Positions 27,189 through 36,412 of a DNA stretch of 64,000 nt are shown in pieces. Position 1 is the stretch's first letter. The number at the start of each line of letters is the position of its first letter. The position numbers and the translations under genes were made by a program. Origin of the DNA: Tissierella simiarum (GTDB lineage Bacteria > Bacillota > Clostridia > Tissierellales > Tissierellaceae); assembly GCF_018917865.1 (NCBI RefSeq), contig NZ_JAHLPM010000015.1, forward strand, positions 1 to 64,000, in the 5' to 3' direction. The notes under the pieces were generated by a model that worked only from the letters and a program-made list of their open reading frames with translations, was not told where the DNA came from and did no database searches.

Positions 27189-27572
27189 GTGGAAAAGAAA
27201 ACTGTCATTGTGACTGTTCCATTAGTTTTAATAGGTGTACTTATATTAGTATGGATAATCATAAGTAGTACTATTGTGAAACGGGCGAATCAATTAGTTA
27301 TTTCTAATGCAGAATTATTGGAAATTCATGATGGTATCTATACTAGAGAATATATACAATCACCTGTTAAGACTGTTGTTCAGGTTGAAGTAGAAAACCA
27401 TCAAATATCAAAAATTGAGATTTTAGAGCATCAAAATGGATTAGGACAAAAAGCTGAGACGATTGTTGATGATGTACTTAACCAGCAGATTTTAAATGTA
27501 GATTCAATAACAGGAGAAACTGTGAGTAGTAAAGTTATACTTAAAGCAATAGAAAATGCTTTGAGTAAATAA
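27189..27572 (+). CDS. Membrane-anchored FMN-binding domain protein
   Basis: 127 residues: one N-terminal membrane helix (VTVPLVLIGVLILVWIIISS) followed by an extracytoplasmic FMN_bind domain ending DSITGETVSSKVILKAIENA. The last motif corresponds to the family's SGATxSS segment, whose Thr/Ser receives covalently linked FMN through ApbE; here it is TGETVSS, so the modifiable Thr is kept while the Ala is Glu. Likely an electron carrier at the outer face of the membrane. GTG start; co-transcribed with marR and flavodoxin genes. Confidence 0.82.
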   Translation: MEKKTVIVTVPLVLIGVLILVWIIISSTIVKRANQLVISNAELLEIHDGIYTREYIQSPVKTVVQVEVENHQISKIEILEHQNGLGQKAETIVDDVLNQQILNVDSITGETVSSKVILKAIENALSK

Positions 27573-27585
27573 ATGGGGGGAATTT

Positions 27586-28119
27586 ATGAACAAAATAGCA
27601 GTAATATACGAATCGAAATATGGTAGTACCCAAAAATATGCTCAGTGGATAGCAGAGGAAGTTAACGGAGATCTATTTCATTGTTCAAAAGTTAATGTTG
27701 AAAAGCTAATGCAATACAATGTAATTGTTTACGGAGGAGGACTTTATGCCAGTGGCATTGCAGGAGTATCTGTTATAACTAAAAATTTTGAGAGTATAAA
27801 AGATAAGAAAATAATAGTTTTTACGGTGGGACTTGCTTCAACTGATAGAAAAGAAATTTTTGCCCCAATTGTAGAGAAAAATTTCTCTGAGACAATGCGT
27901 AATAGTATAAAATTTTTTCATTTACGTGGTGGAATTAACTATAAAGAATTAAATTTAATACATAAACTTATGATGGCAATGCTTAAAACAGTAATTACTA
28001 GGAAAGCTCCCGACGAGATGACAGATGACGATAAGCAACTTTTAGCAACTTATGGAACTAAAGTGGATCTTACGAATAAGAATACAATAAAACTGTTGGT
28101 GGATTATGTTAAAAGTTAG
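27586..28119 (+). CDS. Flavodoxin-domain protein (HemG/MioC-like)
   Basis: 177 residues. N-terminal FMN phosphate loop IYESKYGSTQKYAQWIAEEV, then VIVYGGGLYASGIAG and FTVGLAS, the Flavodoxin_5 pattern also seen in menaquinone-dependent protoporphyrinogen oxidase. No signal peptide; cytoplasmic electron carrier or oxidoreductase. GGGGGG precedes the ATG. It would fit as cytoplasmic partner of the membrane FMN protein. Residues 110-177 do not suggest a specific substrate. Confidence 0.85.
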   Translation: MNKIAVIYESKYGSTQKYAQWIAEEVNGDLFHCSKVNVEKLMQYNVIVYGGGLYASGIAGVSVITKNFESIKDKKIIVFTVGLASTDRKEIFAPIVEKNFSETMRNSIKFFHLRGGINYKELNLIHKLMMAMLKTVITRKAPDEMTDDDKQLLATYGTKVDLTNKNTIKLLVDYVKS

Positions 28120-28192
28120 ATATAAATAAATTCTAAATAATAATTAATTCTAGCATATTTTATAAGATAATTATTTTAACACATAGAGATAA

Positions 28193-28236
28193 AGTGGCAT
28201 ATCGAATTTATAAATTCGATATGCCACTGTTTTTTA
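28193..28236. terminator. Strong intrinsic terminator
   Basis: A 36-base perfect palindrome (28193-28228) followed by TTTTTT. It ends the marR-flavodoxin unit. From here to 28480 there is AT-rich DNA with the promoter of the next operon presumably inside; I see no clear box, only a weak TTATCAT/ATGATGA inverted repeat at 28380-28397. Confidence 0.88.
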
Positions 28237-28491
28237 TAGAGGGTATAGAGAAAATGTTCCAATGACATAATTTTAACATAGAAAAAATCTATTAATTAAT
28301 TTTAGCTATTGATAAGTTCTATTTAACACATTAGAAATTAACTGTTATACTATTCATGGCAAAAGAATATGACAAAAATTTATCATATAATGATGAAATA
28401 TGACTTTTGAATTAAAAAAAACAGAGAAATCATACTAAAGGCGGCAAAAGGCTAACATAGTTTGTTGTTTTTTATTTTAGGAGGAAATATA

Positions 28492-29457
28492 ATGAAAGGT
28501 TACATAGGAAAACGTATTGCTACTGGAATTTTGACCATAATTTTTTCCTTTTGTTTTACTTTTTTTTTAATTAGGTATGCGCCTGGTAATCCTATAAAGG
28601 TTCTTGCAGGTACAGAAAATCCTAATCCAGAGCTTATAGAACATCTTACGGTTAAATATGGGTTAGACAAGCCTATTATAGTTCAGTTTACCAATTATAT
28701 AAAGAATATATTAAAGGGAGATTTAGGATATTCCTATATGAGTAATGAACCAGTAATAAAATTAATTAAGGAGAAAATATTTCCTACACTTTTGCTTACT
28801 CTCACATCATCTATAATATCAGTTATAGTGGGAACCTTTCTTGGAGTACATGCTGCAAGAAAAGTAGGGTCCATATTCGATAGAATCATGTGTGGGATTT
28901 CTTATATTATTGACTCTACCCCTGGCTTTTGGTTGGGGTTAATTTTTATTATTATATTTGCATCTACCTTTAAGATTTTACCTACATCTGGTATGCATGA
29001 TTTAAGAGCAGACAATGAAGGATTTGCACGTGTTTTAGATGTGATAAGACATATGATTTTACCTGTTGGGACTCTTTCAATACTTCAGATTCCATTATAT
29101 TTTAGAATCTCAAGATCTTCGGTTTTGCAGACTATGTCTGAAGATTTTATTACAACATTAAGGGCTACAGGGATGAAGGAAAGTAGGATATTTAACAAAT
29201 ATGTATTGAAGAATGCAATAATTCCAACCATTACAATGTTTAGTCTATCCTTAGCATTTACTATTAGTGGGGTAGCACTTATTGAAATAGTTTTTGCGTG
29301 GCCTGGTATGGGAAGGCTTATAATGGAAGCAATTAAAAAAAGAGACTATCCTTTATTGACAGGAATATATTTAATAATTTCAATATGTGTTTGTGTAGCT
29401 ATGATAGTTACTGACATTATATATGCACTAATAGATCCAAGAATTAGACTTGAATAA
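28492..29457 (+). CDS. Oligopeptide-type ABC transporter permease (DppB/OppB)
   Basis: ATG 28492 with GGAGGA ahead; 321 residues, full length. N-terminus YIGKRIATGILTIIFSFCFT, then FFLIRYAPGNPIKVLAG, the EAA loop (LRATGMKESRIFNKYVLKNA) and VFAWPGMGRLIMEAIKKRDY near the end. Intact first gene of a complete five-gene importer, unlike the broken cluster at 0.6-4.9 kb. No Fur box is evident. Confidence 0.92.
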   Translation: MKGYIGKRIATGILTIIFSFCFTFFLIRYAPGNPIKVLAGTENPNPELIEHLTVKYGLDKPIIVQFTNYIKNILKGDLGYSYMSNEPVIKLIKEKIFPTLLLTLTSSIISVIVGTFLGVHAARKVGSIFDRIMCGISYIIDSTPGFWLGLIFIIIFASTFKILPTSGMHDLRADNEGFARVLDVIRHMILPVGTLSILQIPLYFRISRSSVLQTMSEDFITTLRATGMKESRIFNKYVLKNAIIPTITMFSLSLAFTISGVALIEIVFAWPGMGRLIMEAIKKRDYPLLTGIYLIISICVCVAMIVTDIIYALIDPRIRLE

Positions 29458-29470
29458 GGAGTTGTTTTAT

Positions 29471-30313
29471 GTGAGAAAGGGTTTTAAAGACGCACTTAAT
29501 AAAATAAATTCCATCAATGAACTTAAAATAGGAATAACTCTTTTGATAATATTGATTTTAATAGCAATCTTTGCACCATTAATTGCTACCCACGATCCAT
29601 ATGTCTTAAATGATGACATGGCTGCAAAGCCTTCATCAGAGTATATATTTGGTACTGATGGACTTGGTAGGGATGTATTTAGTATGGTAGTTTATGGATC
29701 TAGAACATCTTTAAAGGTAGGAATTATAGCGGCAGCTATATCTTCCATTATAGGAACTTTAGTAGGTGGAATTGCAGGATATATAGGCGGAAAGATAGAT
29801 AAGGTGATTTCAGAGTTAATAAATATGTTTTTAATGTTGCCAACCTTTTTTTTAATATTAATAGTGATTGCGATTTATGGTAGTAGTTTAACTAATGTGA
29901 TTATAGTTATAGGGTTAACAAGTTGGACAGGCACTGCACGACTTATGCGTGCTCAGGCAATATCTCTAAGAGAAAGAACATTTATAAAAAGTGCTAAAAC
30001 TATTGGAGAAAGCAATATAGGAATATTATTTAAGCATATTATACCTAATGGAATTTTCCCGATTATAGCTGATTCTACTATGGCTGTATCATCAGCTATA
30101 TTATCTGAGGCAGGTTTATCTTTTATAGGACTTGGAGATCCAAATGTTATAAGTTGGGGTCAAATAATTGCACATGGTAAGGACTATCTTCCTCGTAGTT
30201 GGTGGATATGTACATTTTCAGGAATTGCAATTATATGTACAGTTCTTTCTTTTTACTTAATCGGAGAAGGAATAAATTGTATATTAAATCCTAAGTTGAA
30301 CAAGGCGAGTTAA
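29471..30313 (+). CDS. Oligopeptide-type ABC transporter permease (DppC/OppC)
   Basis: The frame is open from a TTG at 29450 without a ribosome-binding site; GTG 29471 is nine bases after AAGGAG and is preferred, giving about 280 residues. Signatures: APLIATHDPYVLNDDMAAKP, YIFGTDGLGRDVFSMVVYGS, the EAA loop in IKSAKTIGESNIGILFKHII, and LSEAGLSFIGLGDPNVISWG. Second membrane subunit of the importer. Confidence 0.92.
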   Translation: MRKGFKDALNKINSINELKIGITLLIILILIAIFAPLIATHDPYVLNDDMAAKPSSEYIFGTDGLGRDVFSMVVYGSRTSLKVGIIAAAISSIIGTLVGGIAGYIGGKIDKVISELINMFLMLPTFFLILIVIAIYGSSLTNVIIVIGLTSWTGTARLMRAQAISLRERTFIKSAKTIGESNIGILFKHIIPNGIFPIIADSTMAVSSAILSEAGLSFIGLGDPNVISWGQIIAHGKDYLPRSWWICTFSGIAIICTVLSFYLIGEGINCILNPKLNKAS

Positions 30314-30324
30314 GGGGAGATAAA

Positions 30325-31296
30325 ATGTCATTGCTAGAAATAAAAAATTTAAATGTTAAATATAAAGTTGAAGGTAAAGAAATCAATGCAGTAAGAAATA
30401 TTTCCCTAAATGTAGAGGCAAAGGATTCCATTGGAATAGTTGGAGAATCTGGTTCAGGGAAATCAACCCTTGCTATGGCAATTTTAAGGTTACTTCCAGA
30501 GAAAATAGTTGAAACTACAGGTGAAATTATATTTGATGGCATCAACCTATTGGAAATTAGTGAAAATAAATTAAGAAAAATAAGATGGAAAGATATTTCG
30601 GTTGTCTTTCAGAAGTCAATGAATTCTTTAAGTCCGGTTCATAAAATTGGATTTCAAATAAAGGATATATACAAAGTTCATGAGCCTAATGCAACTGATG
30701 AAGAGATTAAAGAAAAAGTATTGGAATTATTTAAGTTGGTGAACCTTGCAGATAGAGTATATGATCTTTATCCTCATGAGTTATCTGGCGGTATGATGCA
30801 AAGAGTTAGCATAGCCTTAAGCTTAATTTTTTATCCGAAGTTATTGATATTAGATGAAGCTACAACAGCACTCGATGTTGTTACACAAGGACAAATACTT
30901 GATGAAATTATGAAACTTCAGGAGAAGTTACATTTAACAAGGATAATGATTACCCATGATGTATCTGTAGTATCTTCAACTTGTAAGAAAGTTGCAGTAA
31001 TGTATGCAGGCTATCTTCTTGAATTTGGATATGTATCGGATGTTCTTACTAAACCTAAGCACCCTTATACTCAAGGGCTTTTAAAATCATTTCCATCCTT
31101 TACAGGAGAAAGAAAGGATTTAAGAGGGATTAAAGGTTCTCTTCCAGACCTTAGCATTCTCCATGGCGGTTGTATATTTGCAGACAGATGTGAAGAAGCT
31201 ACCAGCATATGTTTTAGAGAAAAACCAAAGATGGTTAAGTTTTCTGATAGCTGGAATGTGGCATGCCATTTAGTAGTAGGTGAAGATTATGAGTAG
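30325..31296 (+). CDS. Oligopeptide-type ABC transporter ATP-binding protein (DppD/OppD)
   Basis: 323 residues with Walker A GESGSGKST, Q-loop VFQKSMNSLSP, signature ELSGGMMQR, Walker B LLILDEATTALD and H-loop MITHDVS. The C-terminal oligo_HPY extension is present, with the cysteine cluster GGCIFADRCEEATSICF and AC that binds an iron-sulfur cluster in relatives. Overlaps the next gene. Confidence 0.93.
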   Translation: MSLLEIKNLNVKYKVEGKEINAVRNISLNVEAKDSIGIVGESGSGKSTLAMAILRLLPEKIVETTGEIIFDGINLLEISENKLRKIRWKDISVVFQKSMNSLSPVHKIGFQIKDIYKVHEPNATDEEIKEKVLELFKLVNLADRVYDLYPHELSGGMMQRVSIALSLIFYPKLLILDEATTALDVVTQGQILDEIMKLQEKLHLTRIMITHDVSVVSSTCKKVAVMYAGYLLEFGYVSDVLTKPKHPYTQGLLKSFPSFTGERKDLRGIKGSLPDLSILHGGCIFADRCEEATSICFREKPKMVKFSDSWNVACHLVVGEDYE

Positions 31297-32275
31297 TTTA
31301 ATAAGAGTAAATAATTTAGTTAAATGGTATTCTCAAAGAAGTGTAAATAAAAAATATATATTAGGGCATGGAGAAGGGATAATAAAAGCTATTGATGAAG
31401 TAAGTTTTTCTCTTGATAAAGGGGAAATCCTAGGGATAATAGGTGAATCAGGTTGTGGCAAATCTACTCTTGGAAGATTATTAGTTGCACTTGAAAAACC
31501 AACAGATGGAAGTATTGAATTTGAAGGACAGTCAATTGATAATATATTGAAACAAAATCCATTACAATTTAGACGGGATTGCCAAATGATTTTTCAAAAT
31601 CCTTTTGATACTTTTGACCCAAGAAATAGCATTCAAAAAATTTTAACTACTGCTTTAAAGATACATAATATAGGGGCTTCAAAAGAAGAAAGAATAAATA
31701 TTTGTATAAAATTTATGGAGGATTTAGGTATAAAACCAGCAGAGGATTATCTATATAGATATCCTCATGAGCTTTCTGGCGGACAACTTCAAAGAATATC
31801 CATAATTAGGTCTATGCTTTTAAATCCTAAACTCATTATTGCAGATGAAGCTGTATCCATGTTAGATGTGTCTGTTCGTGCAGATATAATAAATGTTTTG
31901 TTAAAGCTTGTAAAGGAACAAGAAACAGCAATGGTTTTTATAAGTCATGATATTTTAACTACTCATTATATATCAGATGTAATTGCAGTAATGTACTTAG
32001 GAAGAATAGTTGAAATAGGTAAAACAGATGATGTAATACATAATCCAAGGCATCCCTATACTAAAGTTTTAATTTCAAACTGTGCTTCTATAGATCCCCT
32101 TGAAAAGCGTAGTGTGATTAAAATTAGTGGAGAAGCCCCTACACCTATAAATACGGGGCCAGGTTGTTTTTTTTATCCACGATGTTATAGGGCGTGTGAA
32201 AAATGCAAAGAATCATATCCAATTATGATAGAAGTAGGAGATGAACACTATGCAAGTTGTTTTTACTTAGAGTAA
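31289..32275 (+). CDS. Oligopeptide-type ABC transporter ATP-binding protein (DppF/OppF)
   Basis: ATG 31289 follows AGGTGA; 328 residues. Walker A GESGCGKST, Q-loop FQNPFDTFDPRN, signature ELSGGQLQR, Walker B LIIADEAVSMLD, H-loop FISHDI, and the C-terminal cysteine cluster GPGCFFYPRCYRACEKCKE. Forms the ATPase heterodimer with the previous product. The 163 bases before the next gene carry a hairpin (GGCTGCTT/GAAAGTAGCC region) that may set the higher expression of the binding protein. Confidence 0.93.
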   Translation: MSSLIRVNNLVKWYSQRSVNKKYILGHGEGIIKAIDEVSFSLDKGEILGIIGESGCGKSTLGRLLVALEKPTDGSIEFEGQSIDNILKQNPLQFRRDCQMIFQNPFDTFDPRNSIQKILTTALKIHNIGASKEERINICIKFMEDLGIKPAEDYLYRYPHELSGGQLQRISIIRSMLLNPKLIIADEAVSMLDVSVRADIINVLLKLVKEQETAMVFISHDILTTHYISDVIAVMYLGRIVEIGKTDDVIHNPRHPYTKVLISNCASIDPLEKRSVIKISGEAPTPINTGPGCFFYPRCYRACEKCKESYPIMIEVGDEHYASCFYLE

Positions 32276-32438
32276 CAATAGGGGAATTCATATTTCTCTA
32301 TAAATAATAAATATTAAAAATAATAGTTGGAGGTGACAGATCAAATAGAGGCTGCTTAGAATCTACTTTGAAAGTAGCCCATAATTTCTTGTTATATAAC
32401 CAAAAAATAAAAATATAAAATAAATGGAGGGAAATTAG

Positions 32439-34043
32439 ATGAGAAGAAAGTTATCTTTATTTCTTGTTATAGTTTTATGTTGTGGACTTTTTGCAGGCTG
32501 TGCAAAGGAAAACAAGGTTAATGAAACTGAAAAAGTAGAGGAAGCTAATACTGAATCAGATACAGCAGATACGCCAAAAGTAGGTGGAACATTTGTTGTA
32601 AGTATGGCACGTGAACCACAGACTTATAATCCTTGTGCTCAAGCTGATGATGCAGCTTATGTAATAATTCAAAATATGTTTAATAAACTCGTAAAAATCA
32701 ATGGAGATGACAAGGTAATACCAGATATTGCTAAAGAATGGGAATACTCAGACGATGGAAAAACTTTAACTTTCCACCTTCAAGAAAATGTTAAATGGCA
32801 TGATGGCGAAAAGTTTAGCTCAGAAGACGTAAAATGGACATTTGATCAGATTATAAAAGAAAAAGGATTCGCATCAGCATCTCTTGCAGGGGTAGAGGAA
32901 ATTACATGTCCTGATGAAAATACAGTAGTATTTAAATTAGAGGCACCTAATTCAGGCTTATTAGGATATATTGCATGGTTTGGAACATATATAATGCCAA
33001 AGCATATATATGAAGGTACAGATTGGCTTCAAAATTCTGCAAATCAAAGTCCTATAGGAACAGGTCCATTTAAATTTGTAGAACATAAAAAAGGAGAAAG
33101 CATAACTATAGAAAGAAATGATGATTATTGGGGACATAAGCCATACTTGGACAAAATCGTATATACTATAATCCCAGATCAAAATACTGCATTTCAAGGA
33201 TGGTTAAATGGAGAGATTGACGAAAGTAGAAATGGGGTGCCACTTAATGAAGCTCATAGTTTTGATGATGATCCAAATTATGTGGTAAAAGAAAAACTTT
33301 GGCCTAACAAATTATATATAAATTTCAACCTTAGAGAAGGAAAATTTGCTGACATAAAAGTTAGACAAGCAGTAGCTTATGGTATTGATAGAGATGAGAT
33401 TTTTACTAAAGCATTAAAAGGAATAGGGCAAAAAGCAGAATATTTCATATCGCCAATTTATGATTGGGCGATAAATGAAGATGTAAAACTTCCAGAAAGA
33501 GATGTTGAGAAAGCAAGGGCTTTATTAGAAGAAGCAGGATATAAAGCAGATGAGAATGGAATATATTTCTCTACAACAATGGATCTTTTCCCAGGATTTG
33601 ATGACGTGGCAGAAGTAATTAAGGCAAACTTTAAAGATATAGGAATAGATATGAAGATTAACGTAATGGATGACCCAGCTTATGACGAAAAAGTTTGGTT
33701 TGGACATGATTATGAAATAACAATGATTGGAGGATACCAAGGTCCTGATATATCAGCTATTTCAAGTCGTATTGAATCTAATGGGTCAATGAATATAGGA
33801 GGATATAATAATCCTAAAATAGATGAGCTTTTAAAACAGGGCTTAGTTTTAACAACAGAAGAAGAGAGAGCACCTATATATAAGGAAATACAAGAAATAC
33901 TTGCAGAAGACCTTCCAGTTATATTTTATAGTGAAAAAGGAGCAAAACTAGTAGTTAAATCTTATGTAAAAGGTCACCCAGCAACAGAAGCTTCTGATAA
34001 AGCATCTGAAGCAGAATTTACTTATGTTTGGTTAGATAAATAA
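32439..34043 (+). CDS. Oligopeptide-type substrate-binding lipoprotein (SBP_bac_5)
   Basis: 534 residues; GGAGGG before the ATG. Signal peptide with lipobox LFAGCAKE, then the family 5 pattern: VVSMAREPQTYNPCAQADDA, IAKEWEYSDDGKTLTFHLQE, GTGPFKFVEHKKGESITIER and KVRQAVAYGIDRDEIFTKAL. It captures the substrate outside the cell. Cargo is unclear: peptide is most likely, nickel or opines are possible. Ends the operon, with a terminator behind. Confidence 0.92.
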   Translation: MRRKLSLFLVIVLCCGLFAGCAKENKVNETEKVEEANTESDTADTPKVGGTFVVSMAREPQTYNPCAQADDAAYVIIQNMFNKLVKINGDDKVIPDIAKEWEYSDDGKTLTFHLQENVKWHDGEKFSSEDVKWTFDQIIKEKGFASASLAGVEEITCPDENTVVFKLEAPNSGLLGYIAWFGTYIMPKHIYEGTDWLQNSANQSPIGTGPFKFVEHKKGESITIERNDDYWGHKPYLDKIVYTIIPDQNTAFQGWLNGEIDESRNGVPLNEAHSFDDDPNYVVKEKLWPNKLYINFNLREGKFADIKVRQAVAYGIDRDEIFTKALKGIGQKAEYFISPIYDWAINEDVKLPERDVEKARALLEEAGYKADENGIYFSTTMDLFPGFDDVAEVIKANFKDIGIDMKINVMDDPAYDEKVWFGHDYEITMIGGYQGPDISAISSRIESNGSMNIGGYNNPKIDELLKQGLVLTTEEERAPIYKEIQEILAEDLPVIFYSEKGAKLVVKSYVKGHPATEASDKASEAEFTYVWLDK

Positions 34044-34065
34044 TTTTAATAAAAATACTCCTAAG

Positions 34066-34106
34066 CCCACCCTTATACATAAATATAAGGGTGGGTAATG
34101 TTTTTT
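34066..34106 (+). terminator. Intrinsic terminator of the peptide-transporter operon
   Basis: A 12-bp perfect stem (34066-34077 with 34084-34095) and TTTTTT from 34100. The following 200 bases show no gene. Confidence 0.88.
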
Positions 34107-34309
34107 GCTAAGTTTTTATGACTTTCTTTAATGTAAGGATTAATATATAGTTAAGCAGAAGATACTTGGAGTTTTTATTTTTGTATTAACTATTGTAGTA
34201 AATTGAATAACTTATACAAGTCTTCCTCAGTAAAAATCTAATAGCCCCTGAGGAACATTTATTTTATCCATATATAAATTTAAGTGGTTTCGCGGTAAAA
34301 AATACATAT

Positions 34310-34341
34310 AACAAGATTGTTGAAAAAACAACAATCTTGTT
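34310..34341. repeat. Perfect inverted repeat upstream of the LysR gene
   Basis: 13-base arms AACAAGATTGTTG and CAACAATCTTGTT around AAAAAA, 57 bases before the LysR start. It could be a terminator for leftward transcription or the LysR operator; it lacks a clear T-run to the right. Confidence 0.55.
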
Positions 34342-34397
34342 GTATATTAATTATAGTTTAAAATATATCAAAGATTACTAAGAAATAGAGGGAAGAT

Positions 34398-35303
34398 ATG
34401 AATTTTAATCAATTAAGGTATATAGTAGAAATAGTAGAAACAGGAAGTATATCAAAAGCTGCAAGTAACTTATTTATATCTCAACCTAATTTAAGTAATC
34501 AAATCACAAATTTAGAAAATGAAATAGGTAAAAAAATTTTTTATAGAAATAATAGAGGCGTAACTTTAACCTCTTATGGTATTGAGGTATATCATTACGC
34601 TAAGTCAATAGTAAAACAATTCGAAATTATTGAGAACAAACTTTTAACAAAATCAAATGAAAATAAGATAAAAATTGCTTCATTTGGTTCTGAAGTTATT
34701 AATTTTCAATTTTTTGAAGTTTGTAGGAGATATAATAATGAAAATTATGAATTTGAACTTTGTGAATCTGGAGTAGAGGAATCTATAGAAAAAGTAATTC
34801 AAAGAGATTGTGATATAGGGATTATAATTTATAGTGATTTCCAACGAAAAAAATTATTACAATATATAGCAGCAGAAGAATTAGAACTACAAGACCTTTT
34901 TGTTGGACAAATGAAAGTTCATATGAGTAAAAATCATAAAAAAAGCAAAATGAAGACTTTAAATAGGGATGATTTACAAGGGCTTTTTCATGTAAAAAAA
35001 ACCTACCTATTTGAGGGAATGTTTAGTTTAAATTATGAAATGGAATATTTAGATATTCCTGATACAAATAAGACCATTTTAGTAAACGGAAATAAAACTT
35101 ATAATGATGCATTACACAATTTACCATCCTTTGCAATCGAGATAGACTGGAAATGTAAGAAAAAAATCCACAGTGATTTAGCAAGGATTCCTTATGATGG
35201 AAAACGATTAGATATGACTTGTGCAATGGTAAAGAGGAAAAATGAAATATTAAAAGAAGAATTGCTCTTTTTTATTGATAAATTAATACAATCATATAGA
35301 TAA
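34398..35303 (+). CDS. LysR-family transcriptional regulator
   Basis: 301 residues. N-terminal winged HTH is textbook: FNQLRYIVEIVETGSISKAA, NLFISQPNLSNQITNLENEI, RGVTLTSYG. The remaining ~220 residues are the periplasmic-binding-like effector domain. It points the same way as the flavin lipoprotein gene 88 bases on, which it may control, although LysR targets are usually divergent. The effector is unknown. Confidence 0.92.
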   Translation: MNFNQLRYIVEIVETGSISKAASNLFISQPNLSNQITNLENEIGKKIFYRNNRGVTLTSYGIEVYHYAKSIVKQFEIIENKLLTKSNENKIKIASFGSEVINFQFFEVCRRYNNENYEFELCESGVEESIEKVIQRDCDIGIIIYSDFQRKKLLQYIAAEELELQDLFVGQMKVHMSKNHKKSKMKTLNRDDLQGLFHVKKTYLFEGMFSLNYEMEYLDIPDTNKTILVNGNKTYNDALHNLPSFAIEIDWKCKKKIHSDLARIPYDGKRLDMTCAMVKRKNEILKEELLFFIDKLIQSYR

Positions 35304-35323
35304 TAATTGTCTTAATACTATAA

Positions 35324-35362
35324 TATTTTAATAGCTAAGTTAATAATTAAGCTATTTTAATA
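35324..35362 (+). terminator. Probable terminator between LysR and lipoprotein genes
   Basis: AATAGCT pairs with AGCTATT with further AT pairing in between; moderate strength with T-rich tail. If real it gives the lipoprotein gene a promoter of its own within 35304-35391. Confidence 0.45.
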
Positions 35363-35391
35363 TAATACAATAATTTACATAGGAGGAAAAT

Positions 35392-36255
35392 ATGAGAAAA
35401 AGAATATTAGCCGCTATCATGATTTTTTCTTTAGTTATTATTATGGCAGGATGTGCAAAGAGTGAAACTCCTGTAGTTAATAAGGAAAATGGACAAAAAG
35501 AGGAAAAAATAGATGGAGAAACATCTGCAACTGTTGATGGAAGTACATCAGCATCAATTGTACCAGAAGAATTAGTTCAAGAGTATAAACCAAAAGGTTT
35601 TACAGATGGAGATTCAAAGAAGGCGTTGTTTGTAGTAGGAGATCCAAGGAAGTATAGTGTAAACTATGATTTGGTAAATACAGCTATGAAATATTTTGAA
35701 GATAAAGGTATAGAAGTTGAATTAAGAGATTTATATGATTTAAAATTTAATCCTGTACTTTCATTAGAGAATTTCTATTATGCTAAGGATGGCTCAGGTG
35801 AACCAACTCCAGAAATTAAAAAAGAACAAGAATTTGTAACACAAGCAGATTATATTATATTCTGCTATCCAAATTGGCATGATACTCCAATATCAATAGT
35901 TAAGGGATATATGGAAACAGTATTTGCTAAACAATTTGCATATAGAGATACTGATAATGGTTTGGAAGGAATGCTTAAAGGTAAAAGTATTTATACTATA
36001 ATGAATGCAGGTTTCCTAGGTGGTGGTAGAGGTTATATAGGAGACGGAGTAGGAATGAATGATGAAACTTGGGATGAATATATGAACGCCTTTAAAGTTT
36101 TAGATGAGGATACAGCTGGATTCTGGGGTGTTGAAAATAAAGGAAGATTTGTAAATGATAGAACACCGAAAAACAACTCTGAAAATTATGAAGAGGAAAT
36201 AACAAAATTAAGGGAAGATTTAATTAAGAAGTTAGATAAAGATTTCTTTAATTAA
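35392..36255 (+). CDS. Surface lipoprotein with NAD(P)H:quinone-oxidoreductase-like flavodoxin fold
   Basis: 287 residues; AGGAGG before the ATG. Signal peptide with lipobox IIMAGCAKS, a ~45-residue Ser/Thr/Glu-rich linker, then a Flavodoxin_2 fold: KKALFVVGDPRKYSVNYDLV, VELRDLYDLKFNPVLSLENF, EQEFVTQADYIIFCYPNWHD then TPISIVKGYMETVF. That last segment is the quinone reductase/KefF-type core. Such enzymes are normally cytoplasmic and bind FMN/FAD; attachment to the outer membrane face is unusual and suggests extracellular flavin-based reduction. Monocistronic, with its own terminator. Confidence 0.85.
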   Translation: MRKRILAAIMIFSLVIIMAGCAKSETPVVNKENGQKEEKIDGETSATVDGSTSASIVPEELVQEYKPKGFTDGDSKKALFVVGDPRKYSVNYDLVNTAMKYFEDKGIEVELRDLYDLKFNPVLSLENFYYAKDGSGEPTPEIKKEQEFVTQADYIIFCYPNWHDTPISIVKGYMETVFAKQFAYRDTDNGLEGMLKGKSIYTIMNAGFLGGGRGYIGDGVGMNDETWDEYMNAFKVLDEDTAGFWGVENKGRFVNDRTPKNNSENYEEEITKLREDLIKKLDKDFFN

Positions 36256-36261
36256 ATGTAT

Positions 36262-36294
36262 AAGGCTTCTGTAATAGGGAGCCTTATTTTTTTG
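36262..36294 (+). terminator. Intrinsic terminator
   Basis: Stem AAGGCT/AGCCTT followed by TTTTTTT (36287-36293); ends the flavin lipoprotein transcript. Confidence 0.78.
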
Positions 36295-36412
36295 CGGATA
36301 TTCGTATTTTTTATTATGGAGAATATGTAATTATTAAGAACTATACTACTTTTACTCCATTTATATTTAGTTCTCCATCCATTGCTGGATGCTGCAGGTT
36401 TAAATGACACAA

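Noticed and set aside
28380-28397. Possible Fur-like inverted repeat TTATCAT/ATGATGA before the second peptide transporter
   Set aside because: Half-site order and spacing do not match the Fur 7-1-7 consensus, unlike the two good boxes at 567 and 22015.
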